From PALSA-911 sp963743035 (GTDB taxonomy: Bacteria > Pseudomonadota > Alphaproteobacteria > Acetobacterales > Acetobacteraceae), in NCBI GenBank assembly GCA_963743035.1, contig CAVUOB010000018.1, positions 620,001-684,000 of the forward strand: a DNA stretch of 64,000 bases. The letters run 5' to 3'. Positions within the stretch are counted from its first letter, which is position 1, and every line of letters starts with the position of its first letter. A program made the translations under genes and the position numbers. Below, one piece after another: positions 23,868 to 32,448 of the stretch. Under the pieces are notes generated by a model. It was given only the letters and a program-made list of their open reading frames with translations. It had not been told where the DNA came from and made no database searches.

Positions 23868-26605
23868 TGACGCCGGCTGCAGCGCGAGTGCAACGGCTAT
23901 CGCACCGCTATGGGAAGACCGTCGCGCTCGACGATGTGACGCTCGAAATACCTGCCAATTGCATGGTCGGTCTTATCGGCCCGGACGGTGTCGGCAAGTC
24001 CACGCTGCTCGCGCTTATCGCCGGGGTGCGCCGGATCCAGGAAGGTGAGGTTTTTGCGCTCGATGGCGACATGCGCGACAACGAGCATCGCAGCTCCAGC
24101 CTGCCGCGCATCGCATACATGCCTCAGGGTCTCGGGCGGAACCTTTATCCGACGCTGAGCGTGTTCGAGAACCTCGACTTTTTCGGACGCCTCTTTGCCC
24201 AGCCCAGGGCGGAGCGGGATCGGCGCATCAACGAGCTGCTCGCCGCGACAGGTCTGGATCCGTTTGCCGACCGCCCGGCAGGCAAGCTGTCGGGCGGAAT
24301 GAAGCAGAAGCTCTCGCTGTGCTGCTCGCTGATCCACGATCCGGACCTGCTGATCCTTGACGAGCCGACAACCGGTGTCGATCCGTTATCGCGCCGGCAA
24401 TTCTGGGAGCTGATCGACCGCATCCGCGCGCGGCGGCCAAATATGAGCGTGATGGTTGCCACCGCCTACATGGAAGAGGCGGAGCAGTTCGACTGGCTGG
24501 CCGCCATGGATGCTGGCCGGGTGATCGCAACCGGAACGCCCGCCGAGCTGATGGAAAAGGGCCACGGCGCCACGCTGGATGACGCATTCATCAATCTGCT
24601 TCCCGAAAGCAAGCGGGCAGGCCATGAACCCGTTATTGTCCGCCCACGCGTTGCCAGCAGCGGGCCACCCGCCATCGAGGCCGAAGGTCTGACCTGTCGC
24701 TTCGGTAAGTTCACCGCCGTCGATCACGTCAGCTTTCGCATCGAGCGCGGTGAGATCTTCGGGTTTCTCGGCTCGAACGGCTGCGGCAAGAGCACGACGA
24801 TGAAGATGCTCACCGGCCTGCTGGCGCCGACCGAAGGAGAGGCACTCCTTTTCGGCCATCACCTCGATGCAAATGACATGGCCACACGCGAACGCGTCGG
24901 TTACATGTCGCAGGCGTTCTCGCTCTACAGCGAGCTTACCGTCCGGCAAAACCTGGAGCTGCACGCGCATCTGTTCCATCTGCCAGAAAACCGCGGGCAG
25001 GCCCGTGTCCAGGAAATGCTCGACCGGTTCGATCTGCTCGGCGCCGAGGACAGTCGCCCCGAGAGCCTGCCTTTAGGGCAGAAACAGCGACTTCAGCTTG
25101 CCGTGGCCATCCTGCACCGGCCCGAGGTACTGATCCTGGACGAGCCGACCTCCGGGGTCGATCCGGTCGCTCGCGATTTGTTCTGGCGCCACCTGATCAG
25201 CCTGTCGCGCGACGAAGGTGTGACAATCTTTCTCTCCACGCACTTCATGAACGAAGGGGAGCGGTGTGACCGCATCTCGTTGATGCATGCGGGCAAGGTT
25301 CTGGCCGTGGGACCGGCGAAAGAGCTGGCGGAGCGGCGCGGGATGGACAAGCTTGAGGACGCGTTCATCGCCTATCTCGAAGAAGCAAGCGGGATTGAGC
25401 CCGGGGCGAAGCCGACAGCGACTGAGACCTCATCAGAACCGACGGCGCCGACGGTCTCGCCGGCGTCTGTGTCCCGGCTGTTCGATTGGCGCCGGCTGTG
25501 GGCCTATGCGCGCCGCGAAACGATGGAAATCCTGCGCGATCCGATCCGGCTCACCTTCGCCTTTCTCGGCCCGGTCATCCTGATGCTGGTCACGGGCTAT
25601 GGGATCTCGTTCGATGTCGAACACCTCGCCTACGCGGCCTTCGACCAGGATCGAACGCGCGAGAGCCGAGACCTTCTCGAAAATTTTGCCGGATCCAGGT
25701 ACTTTGAGGAGCATCGGGAGATCTTCTCCACCACCGAGCTCGAGCGGCGGCTGCAGAATGGCGAGCTGAAGCTTGCTATCGAGATACCGCCGAACTTCGG
25801 CAAGAACCTGACGGGCGACAAGAAGCCCGAAGTCTCTGCGTGGATCGATGGTGCCATGCCGTTTCGGGCAGAAACCTCGCGAGGCTATTTGAGTGGAATC
25901 ATGCAGACCTACGCCGCCGACCAGGCCGCCAGGGGTCGCACCACGATGACACCGACCCAGCCCGTCAGCATGGAGACCCGCTTTCGCTATAACCCGGCGT
26001 TCAAGAGCGTCTATTCAATCATCCCCGGCGTAATCATGCTCATTCTCATGATGATTCCGGCCATGTTGACGGCGGTCGGCGTGGTCCGGGAAAAGGAGTC
26101 CGGATCGATTGCCAATTTTCGCTCGACACCGATTACGAAGCTCGAGTTCCTGCTTGGGAAGCAGTTGCCATATGCGACAATCTCGTTGATCAGCTTCATG
26201 ATCCTCCTGATCATGGCGAAGATCGTGTTCGGCGTTCCAGTGAAAGGCTCCTTGGCGGCGTTGGTTACTGGCGTGGTCATCTACGTTACCGCATCGACCG
26301 GGTTTGGACTTCTCATCTCTACATTTACGTCCACGCAGGTGGCTGCGATCTTCGGGGCAGCAGTTCTGACCGTTACACCCTGTATCAATTTCTCGGGGCT
26401 GCTGGTTCCGGTCTCCACGCTCACAGGTGTCGCTCGGATCAGCGGACTTGGGTATCCGGCGGGATGGTTCATGCAGGTCAGCCTCGGGACATTCACGAAG
26501 AGTCTGGGATTCGCCAATCTATGGCCTGATCTTGCGGTTCTCGCGGTCTTTGCCATCGGGTTCGTGCTTGCCGCCACACTGGCACTGCGTAAACAGGAGG
26601 CATGA
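23867..26605 (+). CDS. ABC exporter with two ATPase domains and a fused ABC-2 permease (RbbA/YhiH-like)
   Basis: The ~912-residue fusion contains two nucleotide-binding domains followed by a membrane domain. NBD1 has Walker A GPDGVGKST near residue 38, signature LSGGMKQKL and Walker B LLILDEPTTG. NBD2 has Walker A GSNGCGKSTT near 305, Walker B VLILDEPTSG, and a degenerate signature LPLGQKQRLQ in place of LSGG. The C-terminal ~370 residues form an ABC-2 permease with one early helix, a large periplasmic loop and five late helices. This architecture is that of RbbA-like proteins, once described as ribosome-associated ATPases but linked genetically to HlyD adaptors. The substrate is unknown. The ATG start overlaps the adaptor stop; an in-frame GTG lies one codon earlier. 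Confidence 0.9.
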   Translation: MTPAAARVQRLSHRYGKTVALDDVTLEIPANCMVGLIGPDGVGKSTLLALIAGVRRIQEGEVFALDGDMRDNEHRSSSLPRIAYMPQGLGRNLYPTLSVFENLDFFGRLFAQPRAERDRRINELLAATGLDPFADRPAGKLSGGMKQKLSLCCSLIHDPDLLILDEPTTGVDPLSRRQFWELIDRIRARRPNMSVMVATAYMEEAEQFDWLAAMDAGRVIATGTPAELMEKGHGATLDDAFINLLPESKRAGHEPVIVRPRVASSGPPAIEAEGLTCRFGKFTAVDHVSFRIERGEIFGFLGSNGCGKSTTMKMLTGLLAPTEGEALLFGHHLDANDMATRERVGYMSQAFSLYSELTVRQNLELHAHLFHLPENRGQARVQEMLDRFDLLGAEDSRPESLPLGQKQRLQLAVAILHRPEVLILDEPTSGVDPVARDLFWRHLISLSRDEGVTIFLSTHFMNEGERCDRISLMHAGKVLAVGPAKELAERRGMDKLEDAFIAYLEEASGIEPGAKPTATETSSEPTAPTVSPASVSRLFDWRRLWAYARRETMEILRDPIRLTFAFLGPVILMLVTGYGISFDVEHLAYAAFDQDRTRESRDLLENFAGSRYFEEHREIFSTTELERRLQNGELKLAIEIPPNFGKNLTGDKKPEVSAWIDGAMPFRAETSRGYLSGIMQTYAADQAARGRTTMTPTQPVSMETRFRYNPAFKSVYSIIPGVIMLILMMIPAMLTAVGVVREKESGSIANFRSTPITKLEFLLGKQLPYATISLISFMILLIMAKIVFGVPVKGSLAALVTGVVIYVTASTGFGLLISTFTSTQVAAIFGAAVLTVTPCINFSGLLVPVSTLTGVARISGLGYPAGWFMQVSLGTFTKSLGFANLWPDLAVLAVFAIGFVLAATLALRKQEA

Positions 26606-27729
26606 TGGGCGTTCGGTGGAGCAACATCCTATGGCTTGGTTTGAAGGAGCTTCGCGGTCTGGCCGCCGATCCGGTGCTCCTCCTCCTGGTGCTTTTTGTC
26701 TTCACAGTCGCTGTATTTTCGATCAGCCAGGTGAAGTTCGAGGTTGAAGGTACGCCGATCGCCGTTGTTGATGAGGACCACTCCGAATTGTCCCGCCGCA
26801 TCGCAAGCGCCCTGCTCGTGCCCTACTTTGTTCCTGCCGTCGAAATAGGCGCTGACGCCATTGATCGGTCGATGGACTCCGGTCGCTTCCTGTTCGTCAT
26901 AGAAATGCCACCCAAGTTCGAGCAGAACATGCTGGCTGACCGCCGCCCCACAGTCCAGATCAACGTGGATGCGACGGCGATGACCCAAGCCGGCAATGGC
27001 GCCGTCTATCTCCAGAATATCATCACGCAGGAGGCCCAGAGCTATGCCGTCAGCGCCGAAGGGGAACCAGCGTTGGCCATCAATGTGGAATATCGCTCGC
27101 TGTTCAATCCGAACCTGCGCACCGAGTGGTTCAACTCGATGATGTCGGTCGTCAGTAATCTCACCCTGCTGGCAATCGTCCTCACCGGTGCCGCGTTGCT
27201 CCGGGAACGCGAGCACGGAACCGTGGAACATCTGCTCGTCATGCCCGTCAGGCCGGGAGAGATCATGACCGCCAAGATCTGGGCGAATGGTCTTGTCATC
27301 GTGCTGGCCGCCACTGCCTCGATGCTGCTCGTGGTGCACAAGGTCATCGGGGTCCCGTTGGCCGGCTCGATGCTGCTTTTTGTCGCGGGTACGATCGTCT
27401 ACCAGATCTCTGTCGGGGCGCTAGGAATCTTGCTTGCCACCTTCACCGGCACCATGGGACAATTCGGGTTGCTGGTTATTCCTGTCATCATCGTGTTGGA
27501 TCTGCTCTCCGGAGCTGCCACCCCGCTGGAAAGCATACCGCGTTGGCTGCAGAACGTGATGCAGTTCACGCCGACTCCCCATTACGTCGGCTTCGTGCAG
27601 GGCGTGCTGTGCCGTGGTGCTGGGCTCGACATAGTTTGGCCACAGCTGCTTAGCCTCGCAGCTTTCGCAATCATATTCTTCGGCGTGTCGCTGATCCGGT
27701 TCAGGACTGCGATTGCGAGCTTTCAGTAG
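26602..27729 (+). CDS. ABC-2 type permease (YhhJ/YbhR-like)
   Basis: The 375-residue inner-membrane protein is the third subunit of the exporter. It has one N-terminal helix after LGLKELRGLAADPVLLLLVL, a ~140-residue periplasmic domain (VDEDHSELSRRIASAL, INVDATAMTQAGNGAVY), and a cluster of five to six helices from ~180 to the end. The conserved ABC-2 loop LLREREHGTVEHLLVMPVRP is present. The start ATG 26602 overlaps the upstream stop (ATGA) and has AGGAGG in front. Together with the fused permease it would form the heterodimeric channel. Confidence 0.92.
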   Translation: MMGVRWSNILWLGLKELRGLAADPVLLLLVLFVFTVAVFSISQVKFEVEGTPIAVVDEDHSELSRRIASALLVPYFVPAVEIGADAIDRSMDSGRFLFVIEMPPKFEQNMLADRRPTVQINVDATAMTQAGNGAVYLQNIITQEAQSYAVSAEGEPALAINVEYRSLFNPNLRTEWFNSMMSVVSNLTLLAIVLTGAALLREREHGTVEHLLVMPVRPGEIMTAKIWANGLVIVLAATASMLLVVHKVIGVPLAGSMLLFVAGTIVYQISVGALGILLATFTGTMGQFGLLVIPVIIVLDLLSGAATPLESIPRWLQNVMQFTPTPHYVGFVQGVLCRGAGLDIVWPQLLSLAAFAIIFFGVSLIRFRTAIASFQ

Positions 27730-27771
27730 CGATCCAACGCCCAACTACTATGTACCGGACCCAGACCTGAC

Positions 27772-28218
27772 ATGGATATTGCTTATATCTCGGCACTCGC
27801 AGCGCTGGCGGGCTCCGCGGTCGGAGGACTGACGTCGGGCTTCACGTCCTGGATGAACCAACGCTACCAGGCCAAAGTGGAGCGGATCGCTGCAGAGCTA
27901 TCTCGGAGACAGGAGCTCTACGAGGACTTCATCACCGCGGCATCGAATGCCTACGCTGAAGCCCAGGTGATCGACAAGCCGAACTTCGAAAAGCTTATCT
28001 CGCTCTACGCCATGATCAGCCGCATGCGCGCTATTTCTTCACCGCTGATCGTCGTCTGCGCGGAAAAGGTGGCGGTGGAAGCGACCAGCGCCTACTGCGA
28101 ACCCAACCGGACGGTACCCGAGTTGCGCGAGCTGATTAAAGGTGGGAACTGGGCCGATCCATTGAAGGACTTCGCCGAAGCGGTCCGCGAGGAGCGCCGG
28201 CAGTTTGCCCGCATGTAA
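27772..28218 (+). CDS. Conserved hypothetical protein with N-terminal membrane anchor
   Basis: The 148-residue product has an N-terminal hydrophobic stretch (YISALAALAGSAVGGLTSGF, residues 4-23). A helical, charged region follows (MNQRYQAKVERIAAELSRRQELYEDF) that looks like a cytoplasmic coiled coil. It resembles small uncharacterised proteins often seen next to transporters in alpha- and betaproteobacteria. It lies 42 bases after the exporter operon and may be co-transcribed. Function unknown. Confidence 0.65.
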   Translation: MDIAYISALAALAGSAVGGLTSGFTSWMNQRYQAKVERIAAELSRRQELYEDFITAASNAYAEAQVIDKPNFEKLISLYAMISRMRAISSPLIVVCAEKVAVEATSAYCEPNRTVPELRELIKGGNWADPLKDFAEAVREERRQFARM

Positions 28219-28348
28219 GGTTAGCGAAAGCCCATTCCCCCCTATCGCGGCTTCGACGTGATCGGCGACATTGCGGGCCCTGACCATGTTGCGGGGCATT
28301 TCAAGAAGGGACGAGGCCTGAGCATGAAACCGTCCAAAACCTGGGGGG

Positions 28349-28857
28349 TTAAGCGGCTCGGCGGAAGGGACGCTTGGCCCGCCATTCAGCAGCGGCGCTG
28401 TCCTGGTCGAACGTGCCGTTCGCAACCGAGGTCCGGACCTTGAGCATCAGGTGCGCCCCGCGTGGGGACCATCGCATCTGTTGGCTGGCGTTCATCCGCC
28501 GGTGCAGCAGCCACTGCACGGTACTTTCCGTGGTGGCTGTCGATATCGGCTCCTCACAACGCCGGGCCGTCGCATAGTCGATGATCAGCTTGGCGTGCCC
28601 GGCCACGTAGGTCTGACCTCGCAGCACATCGGCTACCTTGCCCGCCGACGCGGCTACGGACGATGCAGTTTGTCTTATGGCATCGAGCGAGCCCAGGGTG
28701 TCGCCGATAAGGTTGAGTGCCCGCTCTACCTGGCCGTGCCACAGGCGCCAGCGGATGTGCTGGTCGACGATATCGGCGAGGCGGGCGCCTTCCTGACGGT
28801 CCTCGGTGGTAGCGTCCGGCCATCCCTTGACCTGATCGCCATGAGCCAGAGTACAGG
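28349..28857 (-). pseudogene. ISKra4-family transposase, C-terminal remnant
   Basis: About 170 codons match the C-terminal part of ISKra4-type transposases: RLADIVDQHIRWRLWHGQVE, LIIDYATARRCEEPIS, then ESTVQWLLHRRMNASQQMRW and SPRGAHLMLKVRTSVANGTF, ending FRRAA. The N-terminal and central catalytic regions are absent and the beginning of the open frame has no homology. The element is dead. Confidence 0.8.
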
Positions 28858-28909
28858 CGCTCATACGAGTTCGGTAAAGGTGGCTCCAGGTCCCCTCAAC
28901 CCCTCGGAC

Positions 28910-28983
28910 TGGTTTGTTGAGAAGAGGGCCCAACCGTCATAGCCGTTGATGGGCTACGTCATGGCCCTCTTCCCAACAAACCA
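28910..28983. repeat. 20-bp inverted repeat beside the ISKra4 remnant
   Basis: Arms 28911-28930 and 28963-28982 (GGTTTGTTG-N-GAAGAGGGCC) pair with one mismatch around a 32-base loop. The position, just outside the transposase remnant and directly before the right GC-rich repeat, suggests an element end or end-joining scar. Confidence 0.6.
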
Positions 28984-28990
28984 AACTGAC

Positions 28991-29095
28991 AGGGGTCAAG
29001 GGGATGACCATCCCCTTGCAGGGTGGAGGGGCGGCGCGCCTCCTGGGGTTTGGGGCAAAGCCCCAATCTTGCTTGCCGGCCCCTGGCCTAAACCC
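28991..29095 (-). repeat. GC-rich multi-hairpin repeat, right copy (inverted relative to 10644-10740)
   Basis: Read on the minus strand from 29095 it begins GGGTTTAGGCC, which contains the Val codon and TAG stop of livF. It continues in parallel with the left copy: TTGGGGC/GCCCCAA hairpin, a GC-rich middle, then AAGGGGAT/ATCCCCTT. The first ~50 bases align closely with the left copy apart from scattered substitutions. It is a probable bidirectional terminator and marks the right edge of the island. Confidence 0.75.
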
Positions 29096-29801
29096 CGCCG
29101 AGGTAGGCGCTGTGCAGGATGTCGCTGCCGGCGAGGTTTTTGGCCAGGCCTTCGTGGACGATGCGTCCCGTTGCCATCAGGTAGCAGCGATCGGCATGTG
29201 CCAGCGCCTTTTCGACGAGTTGTTCCACCAGCAGGATTGCCACGCCGTCGCGGGCCAGTTCCTTGGCGACATCGAGGATGCGGTCGATCACCAGGGGGGC
29301 CAGGCCGCCGGATGGCTCGTCGAGGATCAGCAGGCGCGGTTCGGCGATGATGCCCTGGGCCACGGCCAGGATCTGCTGCTGGCCGCCGGACAGGCGGGAG
29401 GCCGGTTGCTGGTGGCGTTCGGCGAGTTCGGGGAACAGCGCGTACATCGCGTCCAGTTTCGAACGGTCGCCGCGGGGGGCGCGGGCGTAGGTGCCGATCA
29501 GCAGGTTGTCCTCGACGGTCAGCGGATGGAAGACGCGGTGGCCTTCGAGCACCTGCACCAGGCCGGCGCGGACGATGTCGCGCGGCGTGGCGTCGGTGAT
29601 GTCCTGGCCGGCGAAGCGGATCCTGCCGCCGCGCTTGGCGATCAGGCCGGAGGTTGCGTGCAGCGTGGTGCTCTTGCCGGCGCCGTTGCGGCCGAGCAGG
29701 GCGACGAACTCGCCCTCGCCGACGGTCAGGCTGGTGCCGTGCACGACCTCCGCCTTGCCGTAGGCGACGTGCAGGTCCTCGATTTCCAGCAGGTTGTTCA
29801 T
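29088..29801 (-). CDS. livF: Branched-chain amino acid type ABC transporter ATPase LivF
   Basis: The 237-residue cytosolic ATPase energises the liv-type importer. Walker A is GRNGAGKSTT near residue 37, signature LSGGQQQILA near 137, Walker B LLILDEPSGGLAP near 157 and the switch His is replaced by LLVEQ (VEQLVEKAL), as in all LivF proteins. It overlaps livG by 4 bases (ATGA). Its last codons and stop are provided by the conserved beginning of the GC-rich repeat. Confidence 0.93.
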   Translation of the reverse strand: MNNLLEIEDLHVAYGKAEVVHGTSLTVGEGEFVALLGRNGAGKSTTLHATSGLIAKRGGRIRFAGQDITDATPRDIVRAGLVQVLEGHRVFHPLTVEDNLLIGTYARAPRGDRSKLDAMYALFPELAERHQQPASRLSGGQQQILAVAQGIIAEPRLLILDEPSGGLAPLVIDRILDVAKELARDGVAILLVEQLVEKALAHADRCYLMATGRIVHEGLAKNLAGSDILHSAYLGGV

Positions 29802-30556
29802 GCGCCGAGATACACGCGGATGACGTCGGCGTCGTTGCGGACCTCGGCGGCGGTGCCGTGCGCGATCCGGCGGCCGAGATTGAGGGCGGTGACGCGATCG
29901 CAGACGCGGAAGACGAAATCGGTGTGGTGCTCCACCAGCAGCACGCCGATGCCGCTGTCGCGGATGACGCCGATGATGGCGGCGAGCCGTTCGATCTCCG
30001 CCACCGTCAGGCCGCCGGCGGGTTCGTCGAGCAGGATGAATCTGGGGCGCATCGTCAGCGCCCGGGCGATTTCCAGAAAGCGTTGCGCGGTGTGTTCCAG
30101 CAGATCGGCGCGCCGGTCCAGCACGGCACCGAGGCCGACGCCCTGCAGCATGGTGGCGGCGCGGGCGCGGATGGTCCTCTCCTCCCGCAGGGGGCGGGGG
30201 GCGGCGAGGGCGGTTTCGAGGAAGCCGGAGCGCACGTCCGGCCAGCCGCCCAGCATGGCATTGTCCAGCACCGACAGCGACAGCACCAGCTTCGGCGTCT
30301 GGAACGTGCGCGCGAGGCCGCTGCGCGCGCGGTCCTGGATGGATTGGCGGGTGACATCGGCGCCGGACAGGCGGATGGCGCCCTCGTCGATCGGGTAGTA
30401 GCCGGAGATCAGGTTCAGCAGCGTGGTCTTGCCGCTGCCGTTCGGGCCGATCAGGCCGTGCACTTCGCCGGGGCGGAGTTCGAGCGAGACACCGTCCACC
30501 GCGACCAGACCGCCGAAGCGTTTCGTCACCGCGCGGGCTTCGAGCTGATCGCTCAT
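29798..30556 (-). CDS. livG: Branched-chain amino acid type ABC transporter ATPase LivG
   Basis: The 252-residue ATPase partner of LivF has Walker A GPNGSGKTTLL near residue 37 and the LivG-specific sequence GLARTFQTPKLVLSLSVLDN near 83. The signature region is degenerate (LLEHTAQRFLEIARAL, where LSYGQQRRLEIARAL is usual). Walker B is FILLDEPAGGLT and the switch is LLVEHHTDFVF. The loss of the canonical LSxGQ signature is notable, since HTAQ stands in its place; ATPase activity may rely on LivF. It overlaps livM and livF by 4 bases each. Confidence 0.9.
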   Translation of the reverse strand: MSDQLEARAVTKRFGGLVAVDGVSLELRPGEVHGLIGPNGSGKTTLLNLISGYYPIDEGAIRLSGADVTRQSIQDRARSGLARTFQTPKLVLSLSVLDNAMLGGWPDVRSGFLETALAAPRPLREERTIRARAATMLQGVGLGAVLDRRADLLEHTAQRFLEIARALTMRPRFILLDEPAGGLTVAEIERLAAIIGVIRDSGIGVLLVEHHTDFVFRVCDRVTALNLGRRIAHGTAAEVRNDADVIRVYLGA

Positions 30557-31554
30557 GGCCTGGCCCGGATGGCGGCGCGCAGGGCTTCGAGGTCGGGCTC
30601 GATGCTCGTGGAGACCTGCGGTTCCCGGCGGAGTTTGGCGGCGAGGTTGGTGATCAGTTCACCGAAGCCGCCGGGAAGGACCAGCACGACAACCAGCAGA
30701 ATAAAGCCGTAGAAGAACGTGCCGTATTTGGCGAGGGGACCGACGAGTTCCGGTATGGCGGCCAGCACCGCGGCGCCGATGAACGGGCCGATGATCACGC
30801 CGCGCCCGCCGATGATGATGGCGACGAAGAAATAGATGCCCAGATTGACGATGAAGGCGTCGGGGGTGATGTAGCTCTGCGAGGTCGCGTACAGCCCGCC
30901 GGAGATGCCGGCGGTGAAGCCGGAGAACACGAACACCATCAGCTTGGTGGCGTAGATCGGCACCGCGACCGAGGAGGCCGCCACCGTGCTGTCGCGCAGC
31001 GCGACCATGGCGCGGCCCCACATCAGACGCGCCAGATTGGCGGTCATCCAGGTGATGAAGGCGGCGATGCCGAGCACCAGCCAGTAGAAGCCCCAGGGCG
31101 TATCGAACGGGGCCGGGAAACTCGGCGCCGGCATGCCGACGCTGCCGTTGGTCAGCCATTGCTCGGCCAAAGCGAGCTCGCTGACGATCAGGCCGAAGGC
31201 GAGCGTGGCCATGGCGAAATAGAAGCCGGGCAGGCGCAGTGACGGCAGGCCGAGGATCAGCCCGATCACGGCGCAGATGGCGCCGCCGGCGAGCAGGGCG
31301 ACGAACGGGTTCCAGCCCTGTCCGCCGGCCAGCAGGCAGAACGCATAGGCGCCGATGGCGAGCAGGCCGACATGGCCGACCGAGAGCTGGCCGGTGAAGC
31401 CGACCAGCAGGTTCAGCGTGGCGATCAGCACCCAGTAGACGCCGATGACGGTGGCGACATGCAGGTAATAGAGGTTGCCGGTGATGAAGGGCAGCAGGGC
31501 GGCGAACAGGGCGAAGGCGCCGACAATCAGCGGCCGGACATGGTTATGTTTCAT
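30553..31554 (-). CDS. livM: Branched-chain amino acid type ABC permease LivM
   Basis: The 333-residue inner-membrane permease is recognised by the LivM core: LNLLVGFTGQLSVGHVGLLA near residue 47, the EAA-like cytoplasmic loop GRAMVALRDSTVAASSVAVP near 195 and the late FIGAAVLAAIPELVG. The start at 31554 overlaps the livH stop by 4 bases; the longer open frame upstream is a shadow of livH. The C-terminal ~25 residues are polar and lie in the cytoplasm. Confidence 0.92.
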   Translation of the reverse strand: MKHNHVRPLIVGAFALFAALLPFITGNLYYLHVATVIGVYWVLIATLNLLVGFTGQLSVGHVGLLAIGAYAFCLLAGGQGWNPFVALLAGGAICAVIGLILGLPSLRLPGFYFAMATLAFGLIVSELALAEQWLTNGSVGMPAPSFPAPFDTPWGFYWLVLGIAAFITWMTANLARLMWGRAMVALRDSTVAASSVAVPIYATKLMVFVFSGFTAGISGGLYATSQSYITPDAFIVNLGIYFFVAIIIGGRGVIIGPFIGAAVLAAIPELVGPLAKYGTFFYGFILLVVVLVLPGGFGELITNLAAKLRREPQVSTSIEPDLEALRAAIRARP

Positions 31555-32408
31555 ACCTGCCGCACCTGCGTGGTGCCGAAGAGGCCCTGCGGGCGGACCA
31601 CCAGCAGCAGGATCAGCAGGCCGATGGCGATGGTCTTCTGGTATTCCGCGCCGAAATAATGCGTGGTCAGCGAGGTCAGCATGCCCAGGATGGCGCCGCC
31701 CACCAGCGCGCCGACGGAACTGCCGATCCCGCCCACGGCCAGCGCGATGAAGCCGGACAGCCCGAGCGCGGTGCCGAGCGCGAAATCGGCGAAGGTGAGC
31801 TGCCCGCCGGCAAAGCCCGACAAGGCGCCGAGCATGCCGGCCAGTATGTAGCTCAGCGATCGCATCCGATCGGTCGCAACGCCGCGGGCGCGTGCGGCAA
31901 AGCTGTCCTCGGACATGGCGATGAACAGCTTGCCGATCATCGAGCAGCGGTAGAACTGTTCCAGCCCGATCGCCATCAGCACCGCCAGGATCAGCGGAAA
32001 CCAGAATTTCTGGTCGAAGCTGCCGGCGAATTCCTGCGGGAAGACGCGGGGGAACGGCGTCGGGTCGGTGCCCCACCAGATGGCCATCGCTTCCTGCACC
32101 ATGGTGGACAGCGCCAGCGTGCTGAGCACCCAGAGATGCTCGTCGGACGCGGCGACGATGCGGCGTACGGCGATGAGCTCGCTCAGCCAGCCGAACACCG
32201 CGCCGGAGGCCAGGCAGGCGATGAAGCCGATCCACAGCGGCCAGTGCAGGCCTAGCACCAGCCAGGCGGTGCAGATGCCGCCGACCATGGCGAACTGGCC
32301 GGTGCCGAAGCTCAGCACCTTCGAGGTCGAGTACATCACGTTGTAGACGAGCGCGGTCATGCCGTAGAGGCCGCCGAGCGCCAGCCCGCTGACGATTACC
32401 AGCAGCAA
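31551..32408 (-). CDS. livH: Branched-chain amino acid type ABC permease LivH
   Basis: The 285-residue permease has LivH features: GLALGGLYGMTALVYNVMYS at the start, STSKVLSFGTGQFAMVGG, the cytoplasmic loop GKLFIAMSEDSFAARARGVA near residue 160 and the terminal LLVVRPQGLFG. The inferred start is TTG 32408, preceded by GGGGAG at 10 bases. It lies 40 bases downstream of the binding-protein gene. LivH and LivM form the heterodimeric pore. Confidence 0.9.
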   Translation of the reverse strand: MLLVIVSGLALGGLYGMTALVYNVMYSTSKVLSFGTGQFAMVGGICTAWLVLGLHWPLWIGFIACLASGAVFGWLSELIAVRRIVAASDEHLWVLSTLALSTMVQEAMAIWWGTDPTPFPRVFPQEFAGSFDQKFWFPLILAVLMAIGLEQFYRCSMIGKLFIAMSEDSFAARARGVATDRMRSLSYILAGMLGALSGFAGGQLTFADFALGTALGLSGFIALAVGGIGSSVGALVGGAILGMLTSLTTHYFGAEYQKTIAIGLLILLLVVRPQGLFGTTQVRQV

Positions 32409-32448
32409 GTTCGCTTACTCCCCGCCGGTTGAACCGGAGTGGCCGGGT

